A stretch of DNA of 38,354 nt, taken from an uncultured Actinomycetes bacterium (lineage in GTDB: Bacteria; Actinomycetota; Acidimicrobiia; Acidimicrobiales; Acidimicrobilacustridaceae). The DNA lies in NCBI GenBank assembly GCA_937927725.1, contig CALBSE010000025.1:1-38354 (forward strand). Direction: 5' to 3'. Position numbers and translations under genes: made by a program. Numbering within the stretch: position 1 is the first letter of the stretch; each line of letters begins with the position of its first letter. The notes beneath the pieces were generated by a model. It saw only the letters and a list, made by a program, of their open reading frames with translations. It was not told the origin of the DNA and did not search any database. Below are positions 1 to 6,764 of the stretch, piece by piece.

Positions 1-566
1 TCGGGAAGTTTGCCCGTGGCCTTCATCCACACCCGCTGATACGGCGGTAGTTCTCGATGTCGATCTTCGGGCGACCAATCGCAATTCCGAAGGTCGAATG
101 GCAGATCCATTTCGAATCGGTGATCGCCGTCGGCTGCGTAGTCGGCCCAACGCTCTTGAACGGTTGGAAGGGTCTCGGGTGAAGGGACGTCGGGCATTTT
201 CGCGGAATGGTCGAAACCATCTTCAGGGACCTGGAACGAAGCGGAAAGACTGAAGATTGCTCGACCATGTTGAATTGCCGTGACGCGACGAGTGGTGAAT
301 GACAGCCCGTCTCGAATGCGCTGGACTTCATAGAGAATCGGCACTCGGGAATCGCCTGGGCGCAGGAAATAGGCGTGGAGCGAATGCACACGGGTTTCTG
401 GTTCGACGGTGCGGGCGGCGGCAATGAGCGCTTGACCAGCGACCTGTCCACCGAAGACGCGCTGTTGCTCCGAGGGAGGACTGATGCCTCGAAACATGTT
501 GACCTCAATTGGTTCGAGATCAAGAAGGGTGAGGAGTGCGTCTACTGCGGCCTGAGTCACCCTCAT
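1..566 (-). CDS. tesB: Acyl-CoA thioesterase II, N-terminal part (gene runs off the window)
   Basis: About 188 residues read without a stop from base 566 to the left edge, so the 3' part is missing. Family role: hydrolysis of acyl-CoA to free fatty acid and CoA in the cytoplasm, by a protein of two fused hotdog folds. The visible part is the first hotdog: a start resembling LLDLEPIEVNMFRG, then QRVFGGQVAGQALIAA (the FGGQ helix of TesB proteins), HSLHAYFLRPGD and a strand with FTTRRVTAIQHGR. The catalytic residues of the second domain lie outside the window. An in-frame ATG four codons upstream (578) is an equally possible start; neither has a convincing ribosome site. It diverges from the glycosidase gene. 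The family call is firm from the motif series. Confidence 0.9.
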   Translation of the reverse strand, partial: MRVTQAAVDALLTLLDLEPIEVNMFRGISPPSEQQRVFGGQVAGQALIAAARTVEPETRVHSLHAYFLRPGDSRVPILYEVQRIRDGLSFTTRRVTAIQHGRAIFSLSASFQVPEDGFDHSAKMPDVPSPETLPTVQERWADYAADGDHRFEMDLPFDLRNCDWSPEDRHRELPPYQRVWMKATGKLP

Positions 567-613
567 AATCTCGCACATTGCCGGGGGTTTTGTGGGTGTT
601 CTTCCCGCATCAG

Positions 614-630
614 TACCGGTTGTGCCGGTA
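614..630. promoter_or_regulatory. Perfect inverted repeat, candidate operator for the glycosidase gene
   Basis: TACCGG-TTGTG-CCGGTA is a perfect 6-bp inverted repeat with a 5-base centre. Its right arm shares two bases with the proposed -10 box (629-634) of the downstream glycosidase gene, so a bound protein would block that promoter. The regulator is not identified; no LacI or ROK gene lies in the window. Confidence 0.4.
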
Positions 631-634
631 GGGT
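629..634 (+). promoter_or_regulatory. -10 box TAGGGT of a probable leaderless transcript
   Basis: TAGGGT fits the TANNNT -10 pattern and stands exactly 6 bases before the ATG at 641. Transcription would then begin at or next to the start codon. There is no Shine-Dalgarno sequence in front of the ATG, which agrees with a leaderless message. Confidence 0.5.
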
Positions 635-640
635 CCGCGC

Positions 641-1825
641 ATGGCTACGAACTTTCCGCAGGGATTCCGCTGGGGCACCGCAACCGCTGCACATCAGGTC
701 GAGGGCGGCAACTGGAACAACGATTGGTGGGCATGGGAGCACGCACCGAACACGCCGTGTGAAGAACCAAGCGGCGACGCGTGCGATCAGCTGAATCGAT
801 ACGACTCCGACATCGCTCTGTGCGCAGCACTCGGATTCGATAACTACCGATTCTCAATCGAGTGGTCGAGGATCGAACCCGAGCCCGGTGAATTCTCAAT
901 CGCCGCGCTTGATCATTACCGACGAGTCCTTGCGTCGTGTCACGCGCATGGTATTGAACCGGTCGTGACGTTTCACCACTTCACAACCCCGCGTTGGGTC
1001 GTCGCTGAAGGTGGTTGGCACACCGCGTCAACGGTCGATCGGTTCCTTCGCTTCGCCGAGAAGTCCGTCAATCACCTCGGCGATCTCGTTGGCACAGCGT
1101 GCACAATCAATGAACCGAACATCGTTTCGTTTGTTGGCTACCAGATGGGCTTCTTTCCGCCGGGGTCGACCGACGACGCCCAATTCGCAGCAGCCAACGC
1201 GAACTTCATCGATGCGCATCGCCGTGTTGTTCCGATTCTGAAAGGCGGCCCTGGCGACTTCCCAGTTGGTCTCACGCTCTCAATGGCGGACTATCAGGCA
1301 GTCCCGGCGGATGATTCCGATGCGATTGCTCGCCGAGATCAGATTCGTGCGGTGTCAGAGGATCAATTCCTCGACATCGTTGGCCAAGACGACTTTCTTG
1401 GCGTGCAGGTTTATAGCCGTACGCGAGTCGGTCCGAACAGCGTGCTTGCTGGCGAGGATGGAGTTCCAACGCTTCCTATGGGTTATGAGTTTTGGCCCGA
1501 ATCACTTGGCGCGTGTTTGCGTCGCGCGTGGGACTACACGGGCGGTTCGGTTCCGCTGCTTGTTACCGAAAATGGAATTGGTACCGATAACGATCCGCAA
1601 CGAATCGAGTATGTGCAGCGCGCGCTCGAAGGGGTTCTGTCGTGCATTGCCGATGGCATCGATGTGCGGGGCTACACCTACTGGAGTCTCATGGATAATT
1701 TCGAGTGGGCGTTTGGTTATCGCCCACGATTTGGGATCATTGAGGTAGATCGTGCAACGCAGCGCCGTACGGTCAAGCCCAGTGGTGAATGGCTAAGCAC
1801 CATCGTTCGGGCGAACGCTCTCTAG
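641..1825 (+). CDS. Glycoside hydrolase family 1 beta-glycosidase
   Basis: 394 residues. GH1 enzymes hydrolyse beta-glucosides or related beta-glycosides with retention of configuration. The whole family pattern is visible: N-terminal FPQGFRWGTATAAHQVEGG with the substrate-binding Gln19, EWSRIEP near 74-80, HHF at 112-114, the acid/base Glu158 in TINEPN, the nucleophile Glu310 in VTENG, and YWSLMDNFEWAFGY (347-360) near the C terminus. There is no signal peptide, so it is probably cytoplasmic and acts on imported oligosaccharides. It is shorter than most GH1 proteins (about 440-480), apparently through shorter loops, with no catalytic element lost. No sugar transporter or sugar regulator is adjacent. 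The exact substrate cannot be read from the sequence. Confidence 0.93.
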   Translation: MATNFPQGFRWGTATAAHQVEGGNWNNDWWAWEHAPNTPCEEPSGDACDQLNRYDSDIALCAALGFDNYRFSIEWSRIEPEPGEFSIAALDHYRRVLASCHAHGIEPVVTFHHFTTPRWVVAEGGWHTASTVDRFLRFAEKSVNHLGDLVGTACTINEPNIVSFVGYQMGFFPPGSTDDAQFAAANANFIDAHRRVVPILKGGPGDFPVGLTLSMADYQAVPADDSDAIARRDQIRAVSEDQFLDIVGQDDFLGVQVYSRTRVGPNSVLAGEDGVPTLPMGYEFWPESLGACLRRAWDYTGGSVPLLVTENGIGTDNDPQRIEYVQRALEGVLSCIADGIDVRGYTYWSLMDNFEWAFGYRPRFGIIEVDRATQRRTVKPSGEWLSTIVRANAL

Positions 1826-1842
1826 TCATTGCCACCGACAAC

Positions 1843-1848
1843 TAGGGT
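1843..1848 (+). promoter_or_regulatory. Candidate -10 box TAGGGT upstream of the GtrA-family gene
   Basis: The same hexamer as at 629. Here it lies 36 bases before the ATG at 1885, leaving a short leader that carries a GGAG ribosome site. No good -35 box is seen, so support is modest. Confidence 0.3.
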
Positions 1849-1884
1849 GATCGGGTCCGGCTCGAACGCGAGGAGCGCCCCCCG

Positions 1885-2388
1885 ATGAGCCACGAAATCA
1901 ATCACGAATTCCCCGCGTCTTCGCAAACTGTCACGCCGCTTCCCGAAACCACCGGAGTTCTCGGTGGGATCATCCATTCGATCCGGACGCGTGGCCTTCG
2001 CTACGCGTTGGTAGCTGCGGTCAATGTTGTCGTTGGCCAGACGCTGCTGCTTGCCCTTCAAGGAGCGATGGGTCCGAGCTGGGCCAACGTTCTTGCTGTT
2101 GGTCTTTCTTCAGTTCCTGCCTATTACATGAATCGCGCTTGGGTGTGGGGTAAGCGGGGCAAGAGCCATTGGAAAAAGGAAGTCCTTCCGTTCTGGCTGT
2201 TCACAATTGCCGGGCTCGTGCTTTCCACCATCGCGATAGCGATCGTCCATCACTTCACCGACGCCAAATTGATCATCAACTTCATTCAGTTGGTTGCATT
2301 CGGAATTCTGTGGGTTGTCCGATTCTTTGTGCTCGATAAGTTGTTCCACGTCGAAGTGTTTGAAGACGACACCCCCGACAAGGACTGA
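1885..2388 (+). CDS. GtrA-family membrane protein
   Basis: 167 residues with four hydrophobic segments, roughly at 41-60, 65-83, 102-122 and 130-150. The family pattern is visible: LRYALVAAVNVVVGQTLL, then VPAYYMNRAWVWG (the Asn-Arg-x-W-V-W element typical of GtrA proteins), and a C-terminal helix before RFFVLDKLF. GtrA proteins are inner-membrane proteins linked to transfer of lipid-linked sugars for O-antigen, arabinogalactan or teichoic acid decoration. A GGAG stands about 10 bases before the ATG. The methyltransferase gene follows after 3 bases, so the two are probably cotranscribed, and a GT4 glycosyltransferase cassette lies just beyond. Substrate unknown. Confidence 0.88.
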   Translation: MSHEINHEFPASSQTVTPLPETTGVLGGIIHSIRTRGLRYALVAAVNVVVGQTLLLALQGAMGPSWANVLAVGLSSVPAYYMNRAWVWGKRGKSHWKKEVLPFWLFTIAGLVLSTIAIAIVHHFTDAKLIINFIQLVAFGILWVVRFFVLDKLFHVEVFEDDTPDKD

Positions 2389-2391
2389 GTC

Positions 2392-3012
2392 ATGAATTCA
2401 GCGATGAAGGCCGCCGCAGAAGCGGCTCGCGGATTCATGCCTCCCGACGAAGGCGTTGCGCTTCACGAAGCCGCCCTTCTTGTGGCCGATGGCGCAGCTC
2501 CGATGCTTGAGATCGGCAGTTACTGCGGAAAGTCCGGCATTTATCTCGGGTCTGCAGCGAAAGCGCGAAAAACGATTCTCTTTGCTCTCGACCATCACCG
2601 TGGTTCGGAAGAGAACCAACCTGGTTGGGAGTGGCATGAACCCGATCTTGTCGACCCCGAAGTTGGCGTGATCGACACGTTGCCGCGCTTCCGTCGCACG
2701 ATCTTTGATGCTGGTCTCGAAGGAACCGTGGTTGCACTTGTTGGCGATTCGCCCACGGTTGGTTCGCGTTGGGCCATCCCGTTGTCGTTCCTGTTCATCG
2801 ACGGCGGTCATGGATCCGAACCCGCGCATCGCGATTTCGAACTCTGGACACCATGGATCGAAGCCGGTGGCATCCTCGCCATTCACGATGTGTTTCCCGA
2901 TCCGGCCGATGGCGGACGTCCGCCGTACGAGATTTATTGCCGAGCGATTGAGTCGGGCGACTTCACCGACGTCTCGGCAACTGGCTCACTGCGAGTGCTG
3001 CGCCGAGTTTGA
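2392..3012 (+). CDS. Class I SAM-dependent methyltransferase
   Basis: 206 residues. A Rossmann methyltransferase core is visible: MLEIGSYCGKSGIYLG (about 38-53) is the SAM-binding glycine loop, LFALDHH the acidic end of strand 2, VALVGDSP near 114-121, and LFIDGGHGSEPAHRDF with AGGILAIHDV the metal-binding or catalytic strand seen in the Methyltransf_24 and cephalosporin-hydroxylase-like group. No signal peptide or membrane segment is present. It starts 3 bases after the GtrA-family gene, which points to cotranscription and perhaps to modification of a cell-surface sugar or lipid. The substrate is not predictable from sequence. It ends inside a hairpin shared with the convergent gene. Confidence 0.85.
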   Translation: MNSAMKAAAEAARGFMPPDEGVALHEAALLVADGAAPMLEIGSYCGKSGIYLGSAAKARKTILFALDHHRGSEENQPGWEWHEPDLVDPEVGVIDTLPRFRRTIFDAGLEGTVVALVGDSPTVGSRWAIPLSFLFIDGGHGSEPAHRDFELWTPWIEAGGILAIHDVFPDPADGGRPPYEIYCRAIESGDFTDVSATGSLRVLRRV

Positions 3013-3025
3013 GCGGAGTCGCTCA
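3010..3025. terminator. Hairpin spanning both stop codons of convergent genes
   Basis: TGAGCG-GAGT-CGCTCA is a perfect 6-bp stem with a 4-base loop. The left arm begins with the TGA of the methyltransferase gene and the right arm ends with the reverse-complement TGA of the facing gene. There is no clear U-tract on either side, so it may be a weak two-way terminator or only a structured end. Confidence 0.35.
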
Positions 3026-4111
3026 GTCGGCTCTATCAGTGATCGAATCGTCGGTATCGATTTCAACGAGCGGCGGAAGCGCGTCGTGGTCGATGAACAA
3101 TCCTGATGCTGCAGAGGTGCGGCTCAGTGCGTCGGCCGCGAGGATGATGGCGGCGTCTGTGTAGGTCGTGCGTTCATCCGCGGGGAAATGCACCTCATCG
3201 GGGAACACAATGCCCGTCCAGTAATGGCCGTCGTCGCAACGAAGCTGCTGAGCCCAAGAGAACAACTGCAGTGCTTGTTCGCGATTGCCGACGGAAAGTT
3301 CGGCAATCAGACATTCGCAGGTTTCTGCGGCGGTGATCCAAGGGCGATCGCTGACGCAACGAACGCCACGACCTTCGACAACGAAGGTATCTCGGCGAGC
3401 ATCGAGACGAGCGCGAGCTTCAGTGCGAGTGAGAACGCCGCCAAGCACGGGGTAGTACCAGTCCATTGCCCAGCGGGCTTTGGGCGCGAACGCGTCAGGC
3501 GCATTACCGAGGCAGTGCTGACGGATGACGTGGGCCAAACGTGCTGCGCTCAGTTCCCAGTCAGGGCGTTCGTGGCCAAGAAGTTCCGCAATCGCAATTG
3601 CGCAGCGAAGGCTGTGGCAAATACTTGACGAACCAGTGAGCAAAGCGAATGACCAAGGCGTGCCGTCAGCGTGGCGAGCCCAAAGGATTTCGCCTCGAGG
3701 CGTCTGCAAATCAAGGACAAAGTCAATGGCCTTCTCGACAACTGGCCACATGGTTTCGACAAAGCCAGGGTCGCGAGCGACGAGCCAGTGATGCCAAACG
3801 CCGGCTGCGATATACGCAATCGTGTTGGCGTCGAGCTTGTCTTGTTCGATTCCGTCGGCCAGGTAGTACTGATGCCACGAACCGTCATGACGTTGAATGT
3901 CAGCAAGCCACTGGTAGGCGTGTTCGGCTTCGGTTCGCATACCCGCAAGGTCGAGAGCCATGGCCGCTTCAATGTGGTTCCACGGATCGGCGTGGCCGCC
4001 GGGATGCCACAGGACCATTCCGTTTGGCTGCTGCCAATCGGCGATCGCTTCAGCAGTCTGTCGAACCTGCTCGGCAGTGATGATGTCATCAACGTAAGGA
4101 ATCTCGGTCAT
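3023..4111 (-). CDS. Alpha/alpha-toroid protein, prenyltransferase- or glycosidase-like
   Basis: 362 residues, almost all helical, with aromatic and His-rich repeats: WHPGGHADPWNHIEAAMAL, HDGSWHQYYLADG, DANTIAYIAAGVWHHW, TGSSSICHSLRCAIAIA and a late YWTGIVFPDE. Such proteins are usually labelled prenyltransferase (squalene-cyclase repeat), but the pattern also fits six-hairpin glycosidases, so I give no reaction. The start at 4111 is chosen because its ATG overlaps the preceding methyltransferase stop as ATGA; the reading frame stays open upstream, but that extension would lie wholly inside the methyltransferase gene. It is the last gene of the GT4-methyltransferase-toroid cassette and probably acts in the same surface-glycan pathway. 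No signal peptide is visible. Confidence 0.72.
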   Translation of the reverse strand: MTEIPYVDDIITAEQVRQTAEAIADWQQPNGMVLWHPGGHADPWNHIEAAMALDLAGMRTEAEHAYQWLADIQRHDGSWHQYYLADGIEQDKLDANTIAYIAAGVWHHWLVARDPGFVETMWPVVEKAIDFVLDLQTPRGEILWARHADGTPWSFALLTGSSSICHSLRCAIAIAELLGHERPDWELSAARLAHVIRQHCLGNAPDAFAPKARWAMDWYYPVLGGVLTRTEARARLDARRDTFVVEGRGVRCVSDRPWITAAETCECLIAELSVGNREQALQLFSWAQQLRCDDGHYWTGIVFPDEVHFPADERTTYTDAAIILAADALSRTSAASGLFIDHDALPPLVEIDTDDSITDRAD

Positions 4112-4854
4112 TTCGCACCTGCCATCGCGGTGTGTCGGATCGGCTTCGTCGCGTAGACCACAAGCGACTTGCCCAGCACAGGGTTGAGGGCCTTCTCGGT
4201 GAGCCGTGTCAGCGGAGGAGCCGACATGATGTCCCACTCGAGGAACTTCGTGTACGCCTTGACCGCAGCGTTGGTGTCGTTTCGCGGACCAACCGCGCAA
4301 CGAAGCCACCAGTAGGGCGAGTGCAGAGCGTGGGCGCGATGTGAACTACCAGGAATGAGTCCAGCGTTCTTCATCTTTTGTCGGAGATCAGACTCTGAGT
4401 AAATACGAACGTGTCCGCCCTCGGACTTCGGTGCGTGGTACTCGTCGGAAAGCTTCCAGCAAATCTTTTCTGGGAACTCGGCAGGAACCGTGACGGCAAT
4501 CGTGCCGCCGGGACGCAACACGCGAATGAATTCCGAGAGGGCCGCATCGTCATTGGGAACATGCTCCATGACCTCGGACGCAATGATGCGATCGAACGAT
4601 GCATCGGCGAACGGGAGTTTGGTTCCATCGCCAGCGACCGACGTGCATGAAAGTGTCGGCGCAATTTCGCCAGCGTCTTTCATGGCCGAAGCTGTCGCTG
4701 CAACCTGTTCAAGTTCGGGAACAGCCATATCGCAGGCAACAACTCGAGCTCCGCGGCGAAGGGCTTCAAACGCGTGACGACCAAAGCCGCAGCCCAAATC
4801 AAGCAAGCGGTCTCCGGGGCGAAGGCCCAAGCGGTCGTAGTCGGCGGTCAGCAC
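4108..4854 (-). CDS. Class I SAM-dependent methyltransferase of a glycosyltransferase cassette
   Basis: 248 residues. Motif I is LLDLGCGFGRHAFEALRRG (about 17-35), motif II VVACDMA, then AGDGTKLPFADASFDRIIASEVMEHVP (the UbiE/Methyltransf_11 signature) and VLRPGGTIAVTVP. The C-terminal half carries EYHAPKSEGGHVRIYSESDL, as in sugar or lipid methyltransferases. The start is a GTG, 3 bases after the TGA of the glycosyltransferase gene, and the end overlaps the next ATG by 4 bases, so translation is coupled through the cassette. It probably methylates a glycan or glycolipid made with the GT4 enzyme, but this is inferred from position only. Confidence 0.88.
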   Translation of the reverse strand: MLTADYDRLGLRPGDRLLDLGCGFGRHAFEALRRGARVVACDMAVPELEQVAATASAMKDAGEIAPTLSCTSVAGDGTKLPFADASFDRIIASEVMEHVPNDDAALSEFIRVLRPGGTIAVTVPAEFPEKICWKLSDEYHAPKSEGGHVRIYSESDLRQKMKNAGLIPGSSHRAHALHSPYWWLRCAVGPRNDTNAAVKAYTKFLEWDIMSAPPLTRLTEKALNPVLGKSLVVYATKPIRHTAMAGAK

Positions 4855-4857
4855 TGG

Positions 4858-6231
4858 TCAGGCCCCCGGACGAGTGATGCGCGAGCGTTGGAAGCGCGGA
4901 GCGGCGCCAGCGCCACCGGGTCGACGTGCCTGAATGTGTGGGGTTTCTGCAAGCAGGGCTCGGTAATGCTCAACCGTGCCTGTTGCGGTGTGGCGCCATG
5001 TCCAGCGGTCGATGACGCGTTGACGGCCAGCCGCACCGATGCGGTCGCGCAGGGCTTCATCGTCGAGCGCCGTGCGAAGCATCGCGGCAAGCGCTTCGCT
5101 ATCGCCGGGAGGAACGACGAGTGCGGTCTCGTTGTGGTTGCCAACGACCTCGGGAAGAGCACCGCCGCTGGTCGCAACGAGGGGAACACCGCAGCTCATT
5201 GCTTCGATCGCCGGCAGTGAGAAACCTTCATACAGGGAAGGAACAACGGCAACCTGGGCTTCGGAGTACAGCTCGATGATGCGTTCTTCTGGCACCCCGG
5301 TAATGAACGTCACCGCATCACGAAGACCGAGTTCGTCAATGATTCGAGCCGAAGGTCCGCCTTCTTTGAGGCGACCGATGACGACGAGTTCGATGTGGCG
5401 TTCGGTGCGGAGTTTGGCGATTGCCTCGAGGAGGTAACGCAGGCCCTTCATCGTGACATCGGCACTGGCGGTGGTGATGAGTCGGCCAGGAATGCGCTGA
5501 ACGCTGGGGATGGGTTTAAACAGATCCTGATCGACGCCCACAGGAACGACGTGAAGTCGATCGAGCGGAACCTTCTGATCGGCATGAATGTCGGCAAGAG
5601 AGTTCTGCGACACCGTGATGACACGAGGCATGCGAGACGCAACACGGGTTTGCATCTTGGTGAAGCTGTACCAACGCCCCTTCGAGAATCGCTTCCACGC
5701 GGTCTCGGCATGTTCCATTTCGAGACGACGATCAACGGTGATGGGGTGATGAATCGTGGCGAGGACGGGGAGTCCGTCACGTTCCATTCCGAGCAAGCCG
5801 TAACCAAGGCACTGGTTGTCCTGGACGAGATCGAACTCGTTGACACGCGAGCGCAGGTATTGCCAGGCACGGAAACTGAATGCAAGGGGTTCAGGGAATG
5901 AGCCGGCCACAAAGCTGCCAACTTCGATGGCATCGCCGAGGTTCTTGATTTCGAACGGCAATGGCAGACGCATTGGGTACGCGTCGTTATAAATATCGAG
6001 ACTCGGAAGTTCAACCAGCGGTACCCGCGGATCGAGGATTGGGTACGGCTGACCGCCCAGCACCTCGACCTCGTGCCCCATATCGACAAGGGCCTTGGTC
6101 AGGTGACGGGTGTACACGCCCTGACCACCGACATGGGGCTTGCCCCGGTAGGTGAGGAAGGCGATGCGCAGGGGGAGCTCGCCATCAGCGGCAAGGTCGG
6201 TGCGCCCGGAGGGTTCGGGGCGGGGAGACAT
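4858..6231 (-). CDS. GT4-family glycosyltransferase
   Basis: 457 residues with the two-domain GT-B architecture. The N-terminal domain has IAFLTYRGKPHVGGQGVYTR, where the GGQG loop binds the donor phosphate, followed by LVQDNQCLGYG and ATIHHPITVDRR. The C-terminal domain has VVPVGVDQDLF, VVIGRLKEGG, and EGFSLPAIEAMSCGVPLVAT, the E-x7-E motif of retaining GT4 enzymes. It would transfer a nucleotide-activated sugar to a lipid or glycan on the inner side of the membrane. It is the first gene of a tightly packed cassette with a methyltransferase and an alpha-toroid protein. An Arg/Pro-rich tail of about 25 residues follows the catalytic domain. Donor and acceptor are unknown. Confidence 0.93.
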   Translation of the reverse strand: MSPRPEPSGRTDLAADGELPLRIAFLTYRGKPHVGGQGVYTRHLTKALVDMGHEVEVLGGQPYPILDPRVPLVELPSLDIYNDAYPMRLPLPFEIKNLGDAIEVGSFVAGSFPEPLAFSFRAWQYLRSRVNEFDLVQDNQCLGYGLLGMERDGLPVLATIHHPITVDRRLEMEHAETAWKRFSKGRWYSFTKMQTRVASRMPRVITVSQNSLADIHADQKVPLDRLHVVPVGVDQDLFKPIPSVQRIPGRLITTASADVTMKGLRYLLEAIAKLRTERHIELVVIGRLKEGGPSARIIDELGLRDAVTFITGVPEERIIELYSEAQVAVVPSLYEGFSLPAIEAMSCGVPLVATSGGALPEVVGNHNETALVVPPGDSEALAAMLRTALDDEALRDRIGAAGRQRVIDRWTWRHTATGTVEHYRALLAETPHIQARRPGGAGAAPRFQRSRITRPGA

Positions 6232-6256
6232 GGGTCGTCAAGTTTCGTCGGGAGCG

Positions 6257-6270
6257 TTGACAAAGGTCAA
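6257..6270. promoter_or_regulatory. Palindrome TTGAC-AAAG-GTCAA between divergent genes, possible shared -35
   Basis: A perfect 5-bp inverted repeat in the 89-base gap between the GT4 gene and dtd. Read rightward it gives TTGACA, and leftward TTGACC, both close to a -35 box. The -10 partners are weak (GAAACT on the minus strand), so this may be two overlapping divergent promoters or an operator. Confidence 0.3.
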
Positions 6271-6320
6271 GACAGGGGCGGATCGTTGTCCACAGGCCCT
6301 ATCGGGGCGAGACTGAGCGA

Positions 6321-6764
6321 GTGAGAGCAGTCATCCAGAGGGTGGATCGGGCATCGGTCACGGTGGCGGGCGAGCTGGTTGGGGAAATCGGCGCGGGCTT
6401 GCTGGCCCTCGTGGGGGTGACGCACACCGATACCCCCGGTGACGCCCGGAAGTTGGCCGCCAAGATCGCTGGCCTGAGGGTTTTCGAAGATCCTGATGGC
6501 CGCATGGGCATCTCGGTGGATGAGGTCGGTGCCGGAAGGGCCGTGCTTGTCGTCAGCCAGTTCACGCTCTACGGAGATACGTCGCGGGGCCGTCGCCCCG
6601 GTTGGTCCGCCGCTGCTCCGGGCGATGTTGCCGAACCGCTGATCGAGGAGGTCGTTGCCGAATTGCGCCGACGAGATGTTGAAGTGGCAACTGGCCGGTT
6701 TGGGGCCGATATGTCCGTGTCCCTGGTGAACGACGGACCAGTCACTCTGATCGTTGAGGTCTGA
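6321..6764 (+). CDS. dtd: D-aminoacyl-tRNA deacylase
   Basis: 147 residues, the usual length. DTD frees D-amino acids from mischarged tRNA in the cytoplasm and also proofreads glycyl-tRNA(Ala). The family signatures are intact: MRAVIQRVDRASVTV at the N terminus, the catalytic SQFTLYGDTSRGRRP segment (about 84-98) and the C-terminal NDGPVT motif carrying the cross-subunit Gly-cisPro contact region. The start is GTG. The last 23 bases overlap the convergent lnt gene. It is a stand-alone housekeeping gene with no functional link to its neighbours. Confidence 0.96.
   Translation: MRAVIQRVDRASVTVAGELVGEIGAGLLALVGVTHTDTPGDARKLAAKIAGLRVFEDPDGRMGISVDEVGAGRAVLVVSQFTLYGDTSRGRRPGWSAAAPGDVAEPLIEEVVAELRRRDVEVATGRFGADMSVSLVNDGPVTLIVEV

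Noticed and set aside
23..523. An open frame on the minus strand with a Ser/Pro-rich product
   Set aside because: It is a frame-shifted shadow of the thioesterase gene, which reads cleanly to the window edge in another minus frame and has all TesB motifs.
4112..4309. A longer N terminus for the alpha-toroid protein
   Set aside because: It would sit wholly inside the methyltransferase gene; the ATG at 4111 gives the ATGA overlap usual in this genome.
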